A stretch of 64,000 nucleotides of DNA from Cellulomonas hominis. Its GTDB lineage: Bacteria; Actinomycetota; Actinomycetes; Actinomycetales; Cellulomonadaceae. The notes beneath the pieces were generated by a model that saw nothing but the letters and a program-made list of their open reading frames with translations, had not been told where the DNA came from and did no database searches. This document shows positions 15,081 through 24,148 of this stretch, piece by piece. The translations under genes and the position numbers were made by a program. Each line of letters opens with the position of its first letter. The stretch's first letter is position 1. The stretch covers positions 2,356,001-2,420,000 of the forward strand of contig NZ_JACHDN010000001.1 in NCBI RefSeq assembly GCF_014201095.1, in the 5' to 3' direction.

Positions 15081-16444
15081 CGGCCCACCATGCTCTGGCC
15101 GCAGACCCGGAGCACCTGCCCGACGACGCCCCCCGCCTGCGGGGACGCGAGGAACGCGACGGCCTCCGCGACGTCCACCGGCAGCCCGCCCTGCTGCAGC
15201 GACGACAGCCGCCGCGCGACCTGCCGGGTGAGCGCGGGCATCCGGGCGGTCATGTCGGTCTCGATGAAGCCGGGCGCGACGGCGTTCGCGGTGCCGCCGA
15301 ACGCGGCGAGCAGCGGCGCGGTGGCCCGCACCATGCCGATGACCCCGCCCTTGGACGCGGCGTAGTTGGTCTGCCCGCGGTTGCCGGCGATCCCCGACGT
15401 GGACGCGAGCGACACGATCCGCGGCGCGTCCGCGAAGTCGCCCGAGGTCAGCAGGGCCTCGTTGATCCGGAGCTGCGCGGCGATGTTCACCGCGATCACC
15501 GACTCCCAGCGGTCGGGCGTCATGTTGGCGAGCAGCTTGTCGCGGGTGATGCCGGCGTTGTGCACCATGACGTCGAGCCGGCCGTGCCGCGCGAGCGCGT
15601 GGTCGAGGATGCGGGCGCCGGCGTCGTCGGCGGTGACGTCGAGCTGGAGCGCCGTGCCGTGCACCCGGTTCGCGACGGCGGCCAGGGCCTCGCCGGCGGC
15701 CGGGACGTCGACCGCGACGACGGTGGCGCCGTCCCGGGCGAGCGTGGTCGCGATGGCCTCCCCGATGCCGCGGGCCGCGCCGGTGACGACGGCGACCCGG
15801 CCGGCGAGCGGCCGCTCCCAGTCGGCGGGCAGCGCGCCGGCGGCGGAGTCGACCGCGAGCAGCTGGCCGTCGACGTAGGCGGACCGGGCCGACAGCAGGA
15901 ACCGCAGCGCGCCGAGCACGGCCGGGGCGGTGACCGGGACGTCGTCCGCGACCACGACGCCGTTGGCGGTCCCGCCCGCGCGCATCTCCTTGGCCACGGA
16001 CCGCAGCGCGCCGTCGACGCCCTGCCGGGCCGCGGCGAGCGCGGGCGCCTGGTCGTCGGTCGCCGGGCGGGACACCGTGACCACCCGGCCCTGCGGTGCG
16101 AGCGTCTTCAGCACCGGCGCGAGCGCGAGCAGCGGGCCGGCGAGGCCGTCGGGGTGCGTGACCTCGGTGAGCGCCAGGACGACGGCGGCGAACCGGGTGC
16201 CCTCCGAGGCGTGCCGCCGGACGTCGAGGTCCCAGCCCTTGTGCTCCGGGGAGGTCCCGGACAGGAACTGCGCGAGCGTGTCGGCGTCCGCGCCGTCGCC
16301 GAGCACGAGCACCGGGCCGTCGACCAGCGGGGCGCCCGGGCGGTACCGGTGCAGCCGCGCGGGCCGGGGCAGGCCGAGCTGCTTCGCGATCTTCGCGGTG
16401 ACGCCGTCGTTGACCAGGTCGAGGTAGCGGTCGGTGGTGGCCAT
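15077..16444 (-). CDS. 3-oxoacyl-ACP/CoA reductase, two-domain high-molecular-weight FabG
   Basis: 455 residues, about 200 longer than ordinary FabG. The N-terminal 210 residues are a degenerate flavodoxin/Rossmann-like domain ('GPVLVLGDGADADTLAQFL'). The C-terminal SDR domain has 'GRVAVVTGAARGIGEAIA' for NADP(H), 'VHNAGITRDKLLANM', catalytic 'SLASTSGIAGNRGQTNYAASKGG' (Ser-Tyr-Lys) and 'APGFIETDM'. This layout matches mycobacterial FabG4 (known to use CoA and ACP thioesters). ATG overlaps the thiolase stop by one base (TGATG). Confidence 0.93.
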   Translation of the reverse strand: MATTDRYLDLVNDGVTAKIAKQLGLPRPARLHRYRPGAPLVDGPVLVLGDGADADTLAQFLSGTSPEHKGWDLDVRRHASEGTRFAAVVLALTEVTHPDGLAGPLLALAPVLKTLAPQGRVVTVSRPATDDQAPALAAARQGVDGALRSVAKEMRAGGTANGVVVADDVPVTAPAVLGALRFLLSARSAYVDGQLLAVDSAAGALPADWERPLAGRVAVVTGAARGIGEAIATTLARDGATVVAVDVPAAGEALAAVANRVHGTALQLDVTADDAGARILDHALARHGRLDVMVHNAGITRDKLLANMTPDRWESVIAVNIAAQLRINEALLTSGDFADAPRIVSLASTSGIAGNRGQTNYAASKGGVIGMVRATAPLLAAFGGTANAVAPGFIETDMTARMPALTRQVARRLSSLQQGGLPVDVAEAVAFLASPQAGGVVGQVLRVCGQSMVGR

Positions 16445-17796
16445 CACGCCGCCTCGAGGACCGCGGCGACGCCGAGCCCGCCGGCGGCGCAGACGGACAC
16501 CAGGGCCCGGACGGGCCGGTACTCCCCGGCGGCCAGCAGCTCCGCGCGGCGGCGGTGCAGCTGCTTGGCGACGGTGGCGACGATCCGCCCGCCGGTCGCG
16601 GCGAACGGGTGCCCGGCGGCGAGCGAGGAGCCGTGCACGTTCAGACGGTCGCGGTCCACGGAGCCGAGCGCGTCGTCCAGGCCGAGGCGGGACAGGCAGA
16701 ACTCCTTGTCCTCCCATGCGGCGAGGGTGGTCAGCACGGTGGACGCGAACGCCTCGTGGATCTCCACGTAGTCGAGGTCCGCCAGCGTGAGCCCCTGCCG
16801 GGCGAGCAGCCGCGGCACTGCGTACACCGGCGCCATCAGCAGCCCGTCCTCGCCGTGCACGAAGTCCACGGCCGCGGTCTCGGCGTCCACGACGGCGGCC
16901 AGCGGGGTCAGCCCGCGGGCGCGGGCCCAGTCCTCGGAGGCGAGCAGCACGGCGGACGCCCCGTCGGTGAGCGGGGTCGAGTTGCCGGCCGTCATCGTCG
17001 CCGGGGTGTCGAGCCGCGTGCCGAACACGGGCTTGAGCGACCCGAGCTTCTCCAGGGAGGTGTCGGCGCGCAGGTTCTGGTCCCGCACCAGGCCGCGGTA
17101 CGGCGTGACGAGGTCGTCGAAGAACCCGGACTCGTAGGCCGCGGCGAGGTGCTGGTGGCTGGCGAGCGCGAGCTCGTCCTGCGCCGCCCGGGTGATGCCC
17201 CACTGCGCGGTGGTCAGCGCCTGGTGCTCGCCCATGGACAGGCCGGTGCGCGGTTCGTCGGTGCGCGGGGTGGCCGGCTTGAGGTCCCCCGGCCGCAGCG
17301 CGGTGGCCGCCTTGAGGCGCTGGGGGACGGACCTCGCGCGGGCCAGGGCGAGCAGCGTGCGGCGCAGGCCCTCGCTGACGGCGATCGGCACGTCCGAGGC
17401 GGAGTCGACGCCGCCGGCCACGCCGGACTCGACCTGGCCCAGGCGGATCTTGTTGGCGATCGACACCACGGCCTCGAGCCCGGTGGCGCACGCCTGCTGC
17501 AGGTCGTACGCGGGGGTGCGGGCCGACAGCGGGGAGCCGAGGACGGCCTCGCGGGTGAGGTTGAAGTCGCGGCTGTGCTTGAGCACCGCGCCGGCGACGA
17601 CCTCGCCGAGCACCTCGTCCTGCAGGCCGAACCGGGCGACCAGCCCGTCGAGGGCGGCCGTGAGCATGTCGAGGTTGCTCACCCGGGCGTACGGCCCGCC
17701 GGCCCGCGCGAAGGGGATCCGGTTGCCGCCGACGACGACGGCCCGCGGGGGTGCCGGGGGCGTGGTCGTCGGGGTGGAGCTGGGCGTGGCTGCCAT
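16444..17796 (-). CDS. Acetyl-CoA C-acetyltransferase (thiolase)
   Basis: 450 residues. Seen: nucleophile Cys in 'YDLQQACATGLEAVV' near residue 107, 'AGGVDSASD', 'TAGNSTPLTDGASAVLLASEDWA', the His of 'DYVEIHEAFASTVL', 'NVHGSSLAAGHPFAATGGR' and the second Cys in 'VSVCAAGGLGVAAVLE'. It resembles FadI-like thiolases of actinobacterial beta-oxidation. ATG 17796 follows GGGAGGACC. It heads the operon thiolase-FabG-MaoC and is divergent from the TetR gene; the shared region carries an inverted repeat likely bound by that regulator. Confidence 0.93.
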   Translation of the reverse strand: MAATPSSTPTTTPPAPPRAVVVGGNRIPFARAGGPYARVSNLDMLTAALDGLVARFGLQDEVLGEVVAGAVLKHSRDFNLTREAVLGSPLSARTPAYDLQQACATGLEAVVSIANKIRLGQVESGVAGGVDSASDVPIAVSEGLRRTLLALARARSVPQRLKAATALRPGDLKPATPRTDEPRTGLSMGEHQALTTAQWGITRAAQDELALASHQHLAAAYESGFFDDLVTPYRGLVRDQNLRADTSLEKLGSLKPVFGTRLDTPATMTAGNSTPLTDGASAVLLASEDWARARGLTPLAAVVDAETAAVDFVHGEDGLLMAPVYAVPRLLARQGLTLADLDYVEIHEAFASTVLTTLAAWEDKEFCLSRLGLDDALGSVDRDRLNVHGSSLAAGHPFAATGGRIVATVAKQLHRRRAELLAAGEYRPVRALVSVCAAGGLGVAAVLEAA

Positions 17797-17839
17797 CTGG
17801 GGGTCCTCCCGCATCGTCGTCGATGTCGTGCTGCCGGCC

Positions 17840-17883
17840 GTGAGTTTGGGACTTCGGTCCCTTGTGTCATGCCCGAAACTCAC
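17840..17883. promoter_or_regulatory. Inverted repeat in the thiolase/TetR divergent region
   Basis: GTGAGTTT (17840-17847) and AAACTCAC (17876-17883) are perfect inverted copies 28 nt apart. Between them is GGGAC-TTCG-GTCCC. A candidate -10 TACCGT (17893-17898) lies 7 nt before the TetR GTG. TetR proteins usually autoregulate and repress the divergent operon. Confidence 0.5.
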
Positions 17884-17905
17884 AGTACCTGATACCGTCG
17901 GTTTC

Positions 17906-18676
17906 GTGAGCCCCATCACACGGGACCCGTCGACGAGGACGGGGGCGACTCCTGCGGACCGGCGCGACGCCGCCGCCGGACGGCCGGACGCGCGCGCCGA
18001 CGACGGCCGGTCCACCCGCTGGGAGGACCACCGCGAGGCCCGCCGCGCCGAGCTGGTCCGGGTCGCCCGCCGCGTGGTGCACCACACCGGGCCCGACGTC
18101 TCGATGGAGGACATCGCGTCGGCCGCCGGCACGTCGAAGTCGATCGTGTACCGGTACTTCACCGACAAGGACGGCCTCCAGCTCGCGGTCGCGGCGGCCG
18201 TCGTCACCGACATCCGCGACGCCCTCGACGCCGCGGCGACCGGGGCCAGCACCCCGCGTGACGCGCTGCGCGGGATGGTCGACACCTACCTCGCGATGAT
18301 CGAGGGCTCGCCGCACGTCTACGCGTTCGTCACCCGCGGCGGCTCCGTCGGGCCGTTCCTCGACTCCGTCACCGAGCTCGTCGCCGCGCCGTTCGTCCGC
18401 GCGCTCGGCGCCCACGGCCCGGCCGACGCCGCGTGGGCGCGGCTGTGGGCGTCCGGCGCCGTCGGCTTCGTGCGCGGCGCGGGGGAGGCCTGGCTCGCGG
18501 CGCGCGGCTCCGCGACCACCCCCGACGACCGCGAGGACGTCGCCGCCCGCGTCGCCGCCTGGCTGTGGGCCGGGCCGGTCGGCGTCCTGACCCGCACCGC
18601 CCGCGGCACCACCACCAGCACGCCCGACCCGTCCCGCGTCGACGACGACGCACCGACACCAGGGGAGCCTTCATGA
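17906..18676 (+). CDS. TetR-family regulator of fatty-acid genes
   Basis: 256 residues. After a 45-residue polar extension the helix-turn-helix is clear: 'RVARRVVHHTGPDVSMEDIASAAGTSKSIVYRYFTDKDGLQLAV'. The C-terminal ligand domain (residues about 110-220) is all-helical. The GTG start is preceded by TACCGT at 7 nt, suggesting a leaderless mRNA. It overlaps the acyl-CoA dehydrogenase gene by ATGA and is divergent from the thiolase operon, so it is likely a FadR-like sensor of acyl-CoA (inference). Confidence 0.9.
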   Translation: MSPITRDPSTRTGATPADRRDAAAGRPDARADDGRSTRWEDHREARRAELVRVARRVVHHTGPDVSMEDIASAAGTSKSIVYRYFTDKDGLQLAVAAAVVTDIRDALDAAATGASTPRDALRGMVDTYLAMIEGSPHVYAFVTRGGSVGPFLDSVTELVAAPFVRALGAHGPADAAWARLWASGAVGFVRGAGEAWLAARGSATTPDDREDVAARVAAWLWAGPVGVLTRTARGTTTSTPDPSRVDDDAPTPGEPS

Positions 18677-20850
18677 CCTCACCCCACGCCCTCGCTCGCT
18701 CCGCTCCCGAGACCGCGGGGGCCCCGAGGACCACCACCGCGCCCCGGCCCACGGCCGGCCCCGCGACCCGCCCGACCGCCACCGTCCGCCCGTCCGGCGC
18801 GGGGCACGCGCGCCACCACCGCGACACCGACCCGCGCGTCGACGTCCCCGCGCTGACCGACGTGCTGCTCGGCCGGTACGCCGACCTGCGCCGCGGCGCC
18901 CGCGACCTCGTGGCCGAGCCGCGGTTCCAGAAGGTCGAGGGACTGCCGGCCGCCGAGCACCGCGCCCGGGTGCTGGAGCAGCTCCGGGCGCTCGAGGCCG
19001 AGGGCGACGTGCTGCGCGCGTTCCCGTCGGCGCTCGGGGGGGCGGACGACCACGGCGGCTACCTGGCCCGGTTCGAGGAGCTGGTCGTCGCCGACCCGTC
19101 GCTGCAGATCAAGGCCGGCGTGCAGTGGGGGCTGTTCGCCTCCGCGATCCTGCACCTCGGCACCGCCGGCCACCACGAGCGGCTGCTGCCCGGCGCGATG
19201 TCGGTCGCCGTCCCCGGGGCGTTCGCGATGACCGAGACCGGGCACGGCTCCGACGTCGCGAGCATCGGCACCACGGCGACGTACGACCCGGCGACGGAGG
19301 AGTTCGTCGTCCACACGCCGTTCCGCGCGGCGTGGAAGGACTACCTCGGCAACGCGGGGCAGCACGGCACGGCGGCCGTGGTGTTCGCGCAGCTCGTCTC
19401 GCAGGGCCCGGCCGACCCCCGCCCGGTGAACCACGGCGTGCACGCGTTCTACGTGCCGATCCGGGACGCGGCGACGGGGGAGTTCCTGCCCGGCGTCGGC
19501 GGCGAGGACGACGGCCTCAAGGGCGGGCTGAACGGCATCGACAACGGCCGGCTGTGGTTCGACCACGTCCGGGTGCCGCGCGCCGACCTGCTCGACCGGT
19601 ACGGCTCGGTCGCGGCGGACGGCACCTACTCCTCGCCGATCGCCAGCCCCGGCCGCCGGTTCTTCACCATGCTGGGCACCCTCGTGCAGGGCCGGGTCTC
19701 CCTGGACGGCGCCGCCGTGAACGCCGCCAAGATCGGCCTGGTCATCGCGGTCACCTACGGCAACCAGCGCCGCCAGTTCGCCGGGGCGTCCCCGACGGAC
19801 GAGGTCGTGCTGCTCGACTACGGCGAGCACCGCCGGCGCCTGCTCCCGCTGCTCGCCGAGACCTACGCGGCGACCTTCGCGCACGAGCACCTGCTCGCCG
19901 CGTTCGACGACGTGTTCTCCGGCCGGGACGACACCCCGGACTCCCGCGAGGAGCTCGAGACGCTGGCGGCCGCCCTCAAGCCGACGTCCACCTGGCACGC
20001 GCTGCGCACCCTGCAGACGGCGCGCGAGGCGTGCGGCGGCGCGGGCTTCCTCACGGCGAACCGGCTCACCTCGCTGCGCGCCGACCTCGACGTGTACGTG
20101 ACGTTCGAGGGCGACAACACCGTGCTCTACCAGCTCGTCGGCAAGCGGCTGCTCGCCCGGTACGGCCAGCAGATCGGCGGGGACCCGGCGGTCATCGCCC
20201 GCCTGGTCGCCGGGAGGGCCGCCGACGCCGCGCTGCACCGGATGCCGCTGGCCCGCGCCGCGCAGACCCTGGTGGACGCCGGCGACGCCCGCCGCTCCGC
20301 GGGCCAGCTCCGGGACCCGCACACCCAGCGCGACCTGCTGGCGGACCGGGTTGCGGCGATGGTCGCCGAGCTCGCGCAGGCCCTGCGCCCCGCCCGCCGG
20401 GCGGCCCCCGAGGTCGCCGCGCAGCTGTTCGACGCGCACCAGCACGAGCTCGTCGAGGCCGCCCGGGCGCACGCCGAGCTGCTGCAGTGGGAGGCGTTCA
20501 CCCGCGCGCTCGACACCGTCGCCGACGCCGGGACCCGCCAGGTGCTCACGTGGCTGCGCGACCTGTTCGGGCTCACCGTGATCGAGCGGAACCTCGCCTG
20601 GTACCTCGTGAACGGGCGGCTGTCCGCCGGCCGGGCGCGCACGGTGACGTCGTACATCGAGCGGCTGCTGCTCCGGCTGCGCCCGCACGCGCAGGACCTC
20701 GTGGACGCCTTCGGGTACGGGCCGGAGCACGTGCGGGCCGAGATCGCGTCCGGCGCGGAGGCCGCCCGGCAGGACGAGGCGCGGGAGGCCCAGCGCGCCG
20801 CGCGCGCGTCGGGGACGGACCCGGTCCCGGAGCCCAAGCCGGCCCGCTGA
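18673..20850 (+). CDS. Acyl-CoA dehydrogenase / oxidase-like flavoprotein
   Basis: 725 residues, much longer than the 380-residue standard enzyme. Residues 1-60 are low-complexity. The flavin domain includes 'VPGAFAMTETGHGSDVASIGTTATYD', 'FVVHTPFRAAWKDYLGNAGQHGTAAVVFAQL', 'DNGRLWFDHVRVPRADLLDRYG' and 'TARE ACGGAGFLTANRL', followed by 'DLDVYVTFEGDNTVLYQLVGKRLL'. The C-terminal 200 residues are helical, as in acyl-CoA oxidases. It would catalyse the first oxidation step of beta-oxidation. ATG overlaps the TetR stop, so both are expressed together. Confidence 0.92.
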   Translation: MTSPHALARSAPETAGAPRTTTAPRPTAGPATRPTATVRPSGAGHARHHRDTDPRVDVPALTDVLLGRYADLRRGARDLVAEPRFQKVEGLPAAEHRARVLEQLRALEAEGDVLRAFPSALGGADDHGGYLARFEELVVADPSLQIKAGVQWGLFASAILHLGTAGHHERLLPGAMSVAVPGAFAMTETGHGSDVASIGTTATYDPATEEFVVHTPFRAAWKDYLGNAGQHGTAAVVFAQLVSQGPADPRPVNHGVHAFYVPIRDAATGEFLPGVGGEDDGLKGGLNGIDNGRLWFDHVRVPRADLLDRYGSVAADGTYSSPIASPGRRFFTMLGTLVQGRVSLDGAAVNAAKIGLVIAVTYGNQRRQFAGASPTDEVVLLDYGEHRRRLLPLLAETYAATFAHEHLLAAFDDVFSGRDDTPDSREELETLAAALKPTSTWHALRTLQTAREACGGAGFLTANRLTSLRADLDVYVTFEGDNTVLYQLVGKRLLARYGQQIGGDPAVIARLVAGRAADAALHRMPLARAAQTLVDAGDARRSAGQLRDPHTQRDLLADRVAAMVAELAQALRPARRAAPEVAAQLFDAHQHELVEAARAHAELLQWEAFTRALDTVADAGTRQVLTWLRDLFGLTVIERNLAWYLVNGRLSAGRARTVTSYIERLLLRLRPHAQDLVDAFGYGPEHVRAEIASGAEAARQDEAREAQRAARASGTDPVPEPKPAR

Positions 20851-21059
20851 CCGGACGCGGTGTCGGCGGCCGAGCGCTTTGCGTAGAAAGCGACAAATGC
20901 GTTGTTGGCATCGTTCGCGCGAGAGGGAAAGCGTTGTTCTTCAGGTCGAACTGCGATAGCGTGCGTGCCGCACCCGGATTTCGTTCAGAAGGCTGCTCGG
21001 GTATTCGTCTCAGCGGGCGCCATGCGGGTGCTCGACCGATCTCATCAGCAGGGGAACCC
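20851..21059 (+). promoter_or_regulatory. Lower-GC leader region of a secreted-protein gene
   Basis: This 209-nt stretch has visibly lower GC than its surroundings, with words such as TTGCGTAGAAAGC and GTTGTTCTTC. GCTTT-GCGTAG-AAAGC near 20877-20892 is a small inverted repeat that may end the acyl-CoA dehydrogenase transcript. GATAGC near 20955 preceded by TTGTTC could be a promoter, but the spacing (15) is short. Confidence 0.4.
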
Positions 21060-21575
21060 ATGTCTGTCATCCATCGCGCGGGCATCGCGCTGCTCGCTGC
21101 CGCGCTGACCGTGACGCCGTCCGCGGCGCTGGCGTCCGATGTCGACGGCGAGCACGTCGTCATCGACGGCGTGCAGGTCGACGCCGACCTTCCCGTCCGG
21201 AGCGCCGCCGAGCTCGCTGCGCTGCTCGAGGGCTCATCCGAGTCGCTGGTCGTCGAGATCGACGCACGGACCGGTGCGGTTCTCACGGTCGAGGCCGACT
21301 CCCGGGCGCAGGGGCGGATCACGGCGACCAATGTGTGCAGCACCGGAAACGTGTGCCTTTACGCTCCTCGCGTTCCCTATGCCAACCACGGCTTCTCCGG
21401 GACGGGCACCAAGACGGGATCGTGGTCGCCGAAGAGCACGTACAACACCGGTAGCTGGACGGCGACGCTCAAGTGGCAGTACGGCGGAAAGACGGTCACG
21501 GGCCCCAAGCTGGGACCGGGCCGCACGGGCGCCATCGGTGCCGAAGTCACCGTGACGTCTGTTCAGATCCACTGA
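21060..21575 (+). CDS. Small secreted protein with a Cys-pair C-terminal domain
   Basis: 171 residues. A signal peptide is clear (IHRAGIALLAAALTVTPSAALA, cleavage after ALA about residue 25). A charged linker follows (DVDGEHVVIDGVQVDADLP). The C-terminal 70 residues begin 'NVCSTGNVCLYAPRVPY' and are rich in Gly/Ser/Thr/Trp. This resembles peptidase-inhibitor I36-like small secreted domains, but the match is weak and an immunity or bacteriocin-like role cannot be excluded. Codons include more A/T-ending forms than neighbouring genes. ATG follows AGCAGGGGAACCC. Confidence 0.72.
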   Translation: MSVIHRAGIALLAAALTVTPSAALASDVDGEHVVIDGVQVDADLPVRSAAELAALLEGSSESLVVEIDARTGAVLTVEADSRAQGRITATNVCSTGNVCLYAPRVPYANHGFSGTGTKTGSWSPKSTYNTGSWTATLKWQYGGKTVTGPKLGPGRTGAIGAEVTVTSVQIH

Positions 21576-21626
21576 CCCTGGCCGACTTCGGTCCCCGACG
21601 TCCTCCGTTGCCGGGCGGCCGCCGCT

Positions 21627-21672
21627 GAGTGGACACGACACGCCCGGCGTGTCGTGTCCGAACGCTCCACTC
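21627..21672. terminator. Dispersed hairpin element B between convergent genes
   Basis: Outer arms GAGTGGA / TCCACTC, inner perfect arms GGACACGACACGCC / GGCGTGTCGTGTCC. It lies between the secreted-protein gene and the gatZ-type gene, whose stops face each other. Member of the five-copy family described at 8808. Confidence 0.75.
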
Positions 21673-21725
21673 AGTCGCTCAGTCCACTCCGTCGCGGCCC
21701 GCGCCTCCGGTCGAGGCCCAGGGCG

Positions 21726-23039
21726 TCAGGCCGACGGGACCAGGGTCGGGAAGCACGCCGCCGCGTACGGCCGGAGCGCGTCCCGGACCTTGTCCACCAC
21801 GAGCTCGCGCGGCTCCGCCGACAGGGCACCCGCGCGGACGCGCGCGTACTGCTCCGGCAGGTGCTGGCTGAGGAGCGTCTCCGGGATCCCCGTCCGGGCC
21901 AGGTTCCCGAGCAGGGTCTCGACGGCGGCCTCCACCTCGGGGTCCGGCCAGTAGTACCGGACGCGGTCGCTGTAGGAGTACCGCCGGGCGACGCGCTGCT
22001 CGGCGGGGTCGCCGTCGTGGTAGCCCTGCCAGTACCGCGGCTGCGCGACCATGCGGGCATCGAGGACGTCGAGCAGGTGCGACCGTGCGTCGTCCGGGAC
22101 GAGCTCGGTCTCGATCTCGGCCAGGGCGAACAGCGCCTCGCGCAGCGCGAACGTCAGGCCGGGCCCGACCTTGAGCACCGCCCAGTGGTCCCGCACGAGG
22201 GCGGTCAACCGCTCGGTGGTCTGGTAGTCGGTGGAGTGGGCCTCGAACACCATGCCGGGCTCGTCGGCCAGCACCTCGCGGAGCGCGACGGTGGCCTCGG
22301 AGCGGTAGTCGACGACCTGGACGTGGTCGAACTCGACGGCGGGCTGCACGACGAGCGCGCGCACCCGCGGCCAGGCGTCCAGCATCCCGACCGCCCCGAG
22401 CGCCGCCCGGTGCGCCGCGATCGTCGCCCGCGCCGCCTCGGGGCTGGTGGGGGTGAGGGCGTGCAGGGTCTCGTGCGCCCCGCCCGGCACGGGCACCTCG
22501 GTGCCGATGACGTAGGACAGCCGGTCCGGCGTGCCGGTGCGCGCGGCGGTGCGCTCGGCCACGGCCAGCAGCCGCGCCGCCCGCTGCGCCACGGCGGCGT
22601 CGCCGAGCGGGGTCGGGTCGTCGGCGCAGGACATCGAGCAGTCCAGGTGGATCTTCGTGTACCCGGCGGCGACGTAGGCCTCGATGACGCCCTCCGCGAG
22701 GTCCATCGCCTCGTCGGCGGGCCGGTCCTGCCACCGGTTCGGGCCGAGGTGGTCACCGCCGAGCACGAGGCGCTCGCGGGGCAGGCCGAGCCGGTCGGTG
22801 ATGCCGTGCACCAGGTCCCGGAAGTCCGCGGGCGTCATGCCGGTGTAGCCGCCGAACTGGTCGACCTGGTTGGACGTGGCTTCGACCAGGAGCCAGGAGC
22901 CGTCGGCGAGGGCCTGACGCACGGCGGCCTCGAGGACGAGCGGGTGGGCCGAGCACACCGAGTAGATGCCCTCGGGGGAGCCGGCGCGGTGCCGGGTGAC
23001 GAGGGCGCTGAGCTGATCGGGTGCGGGCTGATCGGTCAT
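21726..23039 (-). CDS. Tagatose-bisphosphate aldolase non-catalytic subunit (GatZ/KbaZ family)
   Basis: 437 residues. Seen: 'GIYSVCSAHPLVLEAAVRQA', 'LLVEATSNQVDQFGGYTGMTPADF', 'LVLGGDHLGPNRWQ', 'GYTKIHLDCSMSCADDP', 'VFEAHSTDYQT' and 'LKVGPGLTFALREALFAL'. Members stabilise the class II aldolase that splits tagatose 1,6-bisphosphate into glyceraldehyde-3-phosphate and dihydroxyacetone phosphate. ATG follows GGAGACCCCC. It is the last gene of the SIS-importer-PfkB operon. The catalytic partner is probably the aldolase at 29628, in a separate operon. Confidence 0.92.
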   Translation of the reverse strand: MTDQPAPDQLSALVTRHRAGSPEGIYSVCSAHPLVLEAAVRQALADGSWLLVEATSNQVDQFGGYTGMTPADFRDLVHGITDRLGLPRERLVLGGDHLGPNRWQDRPADEAMDLAEGVIEAYVAAGYTKIHLDCSMSCADDPTPLGDAAVAQRAARLLAVAERTAARTGTPDRLSYVIGTEVPVPGGAHETLHALTPTSPEAARATIAAHRAALGAVGMLDAWPRVRALVVQPAVEFDHVQVVDYRSEATVALREVLADEPGMVFEAHSTDYQTTERLTALVRDHWAVLKVGPGLTFALREALFALAEIETELVPDDARSHLLDVLDARMVAQPRYWQGYHDGDPAEQRVARRYSYSDRVRYYWPDPEVEAAVETLLGNLARTGIPETLLSQHLPEQYARVRAGALSAEPRELVVDKVRDALRPYAAACFPTLVPSA

Positions 23040-23152
23040 CGGGGGTCTCCGTTCGTTCGGCGGCGCGCGCGGGCGCGCGACGGTGCCCGCCCGCGGCGGG
23101 GCGTTGCTGGCGGTGTGGGGTTCGGTGAGGGGGAGGCGGGGTGCGCCGGGCG

Positions 23153-24148
23153 TCAAGCGGTGGACGCCGCCGGCGCGGGGACGTGCGGCACGCCGGCCGC
23201 GTCGAGGTCGGCGAGCGTGGCCTGCCGGCCGGTGCCGCCGGAGCCGAGGGTGGACAGCGACCCCGCGGCGGTCGCCCAGCGCAGGCGGGTCGGCTCGTCG
23301 GCGACGCCGTGCGCGAGCGCCGCGAGGTACCCGGCGTCGAAGCTGTCGCCGGCGCCGGTGGTGTCGACCACGTCGACGCGCAGACCGGGGGCGCGGGTGA
23401 CGGTGCCGGCGGCGTCGACGGACCAGCCGCCGTCCGCCCCGGCCTTGACCACGACCCGCGGGCCGAGCCGGGCCAGCCCGGTGCCGAGCTCCAGGTCGTC
23501 GGCGCCCGCGATCCCCGCCGCCGCGGCGAGGGCCCGGAGCTCGCTGGCGTTCGGCAGCAGCACGTCGACGAGCGGCAGCGCGTCCGCCACGCCCGCCCAG
23601 CGCTCGGCCGGGTCCCAGTTGGTGTCGAGGCTGGTCGTGACGCCCCGGGTCCGCGCCGCGGCGAGCAGGTCCGGCAGGCCGGCGGCCAGGGCCGGCTGCA
23701 GGAAGTAGGACGCGACGTGCAGGTGCGCGGCGCCGGTGGCGGCCAGCGCCGCGAGGACGGCGGCCGGCTCCAGGGTCGGGATCGTCCCGGGCACCGTGAG
23801 GATCGCGCGGTCGTCCGGCGTCGACAGGATCACCGACATGCCGGTCGGCACGGCCCGGTCGACGACGACGTGCGCGACCGACACCCCGGCGTCGCCGAGC
23901 GCGCCCGTGGTGAACCGGCCGAACGTGTCGTCGCCGACCCGGGCCACCAGTGAGGTCGGCACGCCGAGCCGGGCGATGCCGCACGCGGCGATCGACGCGC
24001 TGCCGCCGAGGACGAGGTCCCCGCGGTCGAGGAGCTGCTCGGCCTGGCCGAAGCGCGGGACGACGTCGCCGGTCAGCACGAGGTCGACGTTGGCGTCCCC
24101 GGCGACGAGGACGGGGCGGGCGGCGGGAGCGGCGGACAAGGCGGTCAT
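23153..24148 (-). CDS. PfkB-family sugar kinase, probable tagatose-6-phosphate kinase
   Basis: 331 residues. Seen: N-terminal 'RPVLVAGDANVDLVL', the substrate part 'LGGSASIAACGIARLGVPTSLVARVGDDTFG', and the PfkB signature 2 'VDVVDTTGAGDSFDAGYLAAL' with catalytic Asp in GAGD. Within this locus the likely reaction is tagatose-6-phosphate to tagatose-1,6-bisphosphate, feeding the aldolase; the sequence alone does not fix the substrate. ATG overlaps the permease stop (ATGA). A 113-nt gap separates it from the gatZ-type gene. Confidence 0.88.
   Translation of the reverse strand: MTALSAAPAARPVLVAGDANVDLVLTGDVVPRFGQAEQLLDRGDLVLGGSASIAACGIARLGVPTSLVARVGDDTFGRFTTGALGDAGVSVAHVVVDRAVPTGMSVILSTPDDRAILTVPGTIPTLEPAAVLAALAATGAAHLHVASYFLQPALAAGLPDLLAAARTRGVTTSLDTNWDPAERWAGVADALPLVDVLLPNASELRALAAAAGIAGADDLELGTGLARLGPRVVVKAGADGGWSVDAAGTVTRAPGLRVDVVDTTGAGDSFDAGYLAALAHGVADEPTRLRWATAAGSLSTLGSGGTGRQATLADLDAAGVPHVPAPAASTA

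Noticed and set aside
17848..17861. GGGACTTCGGTCCC as a dispersed repeat shared with 58763-58776
   Set aside because: The second copy lies inside the coding 3' end of the APC permease gene, so the match is probably chance.
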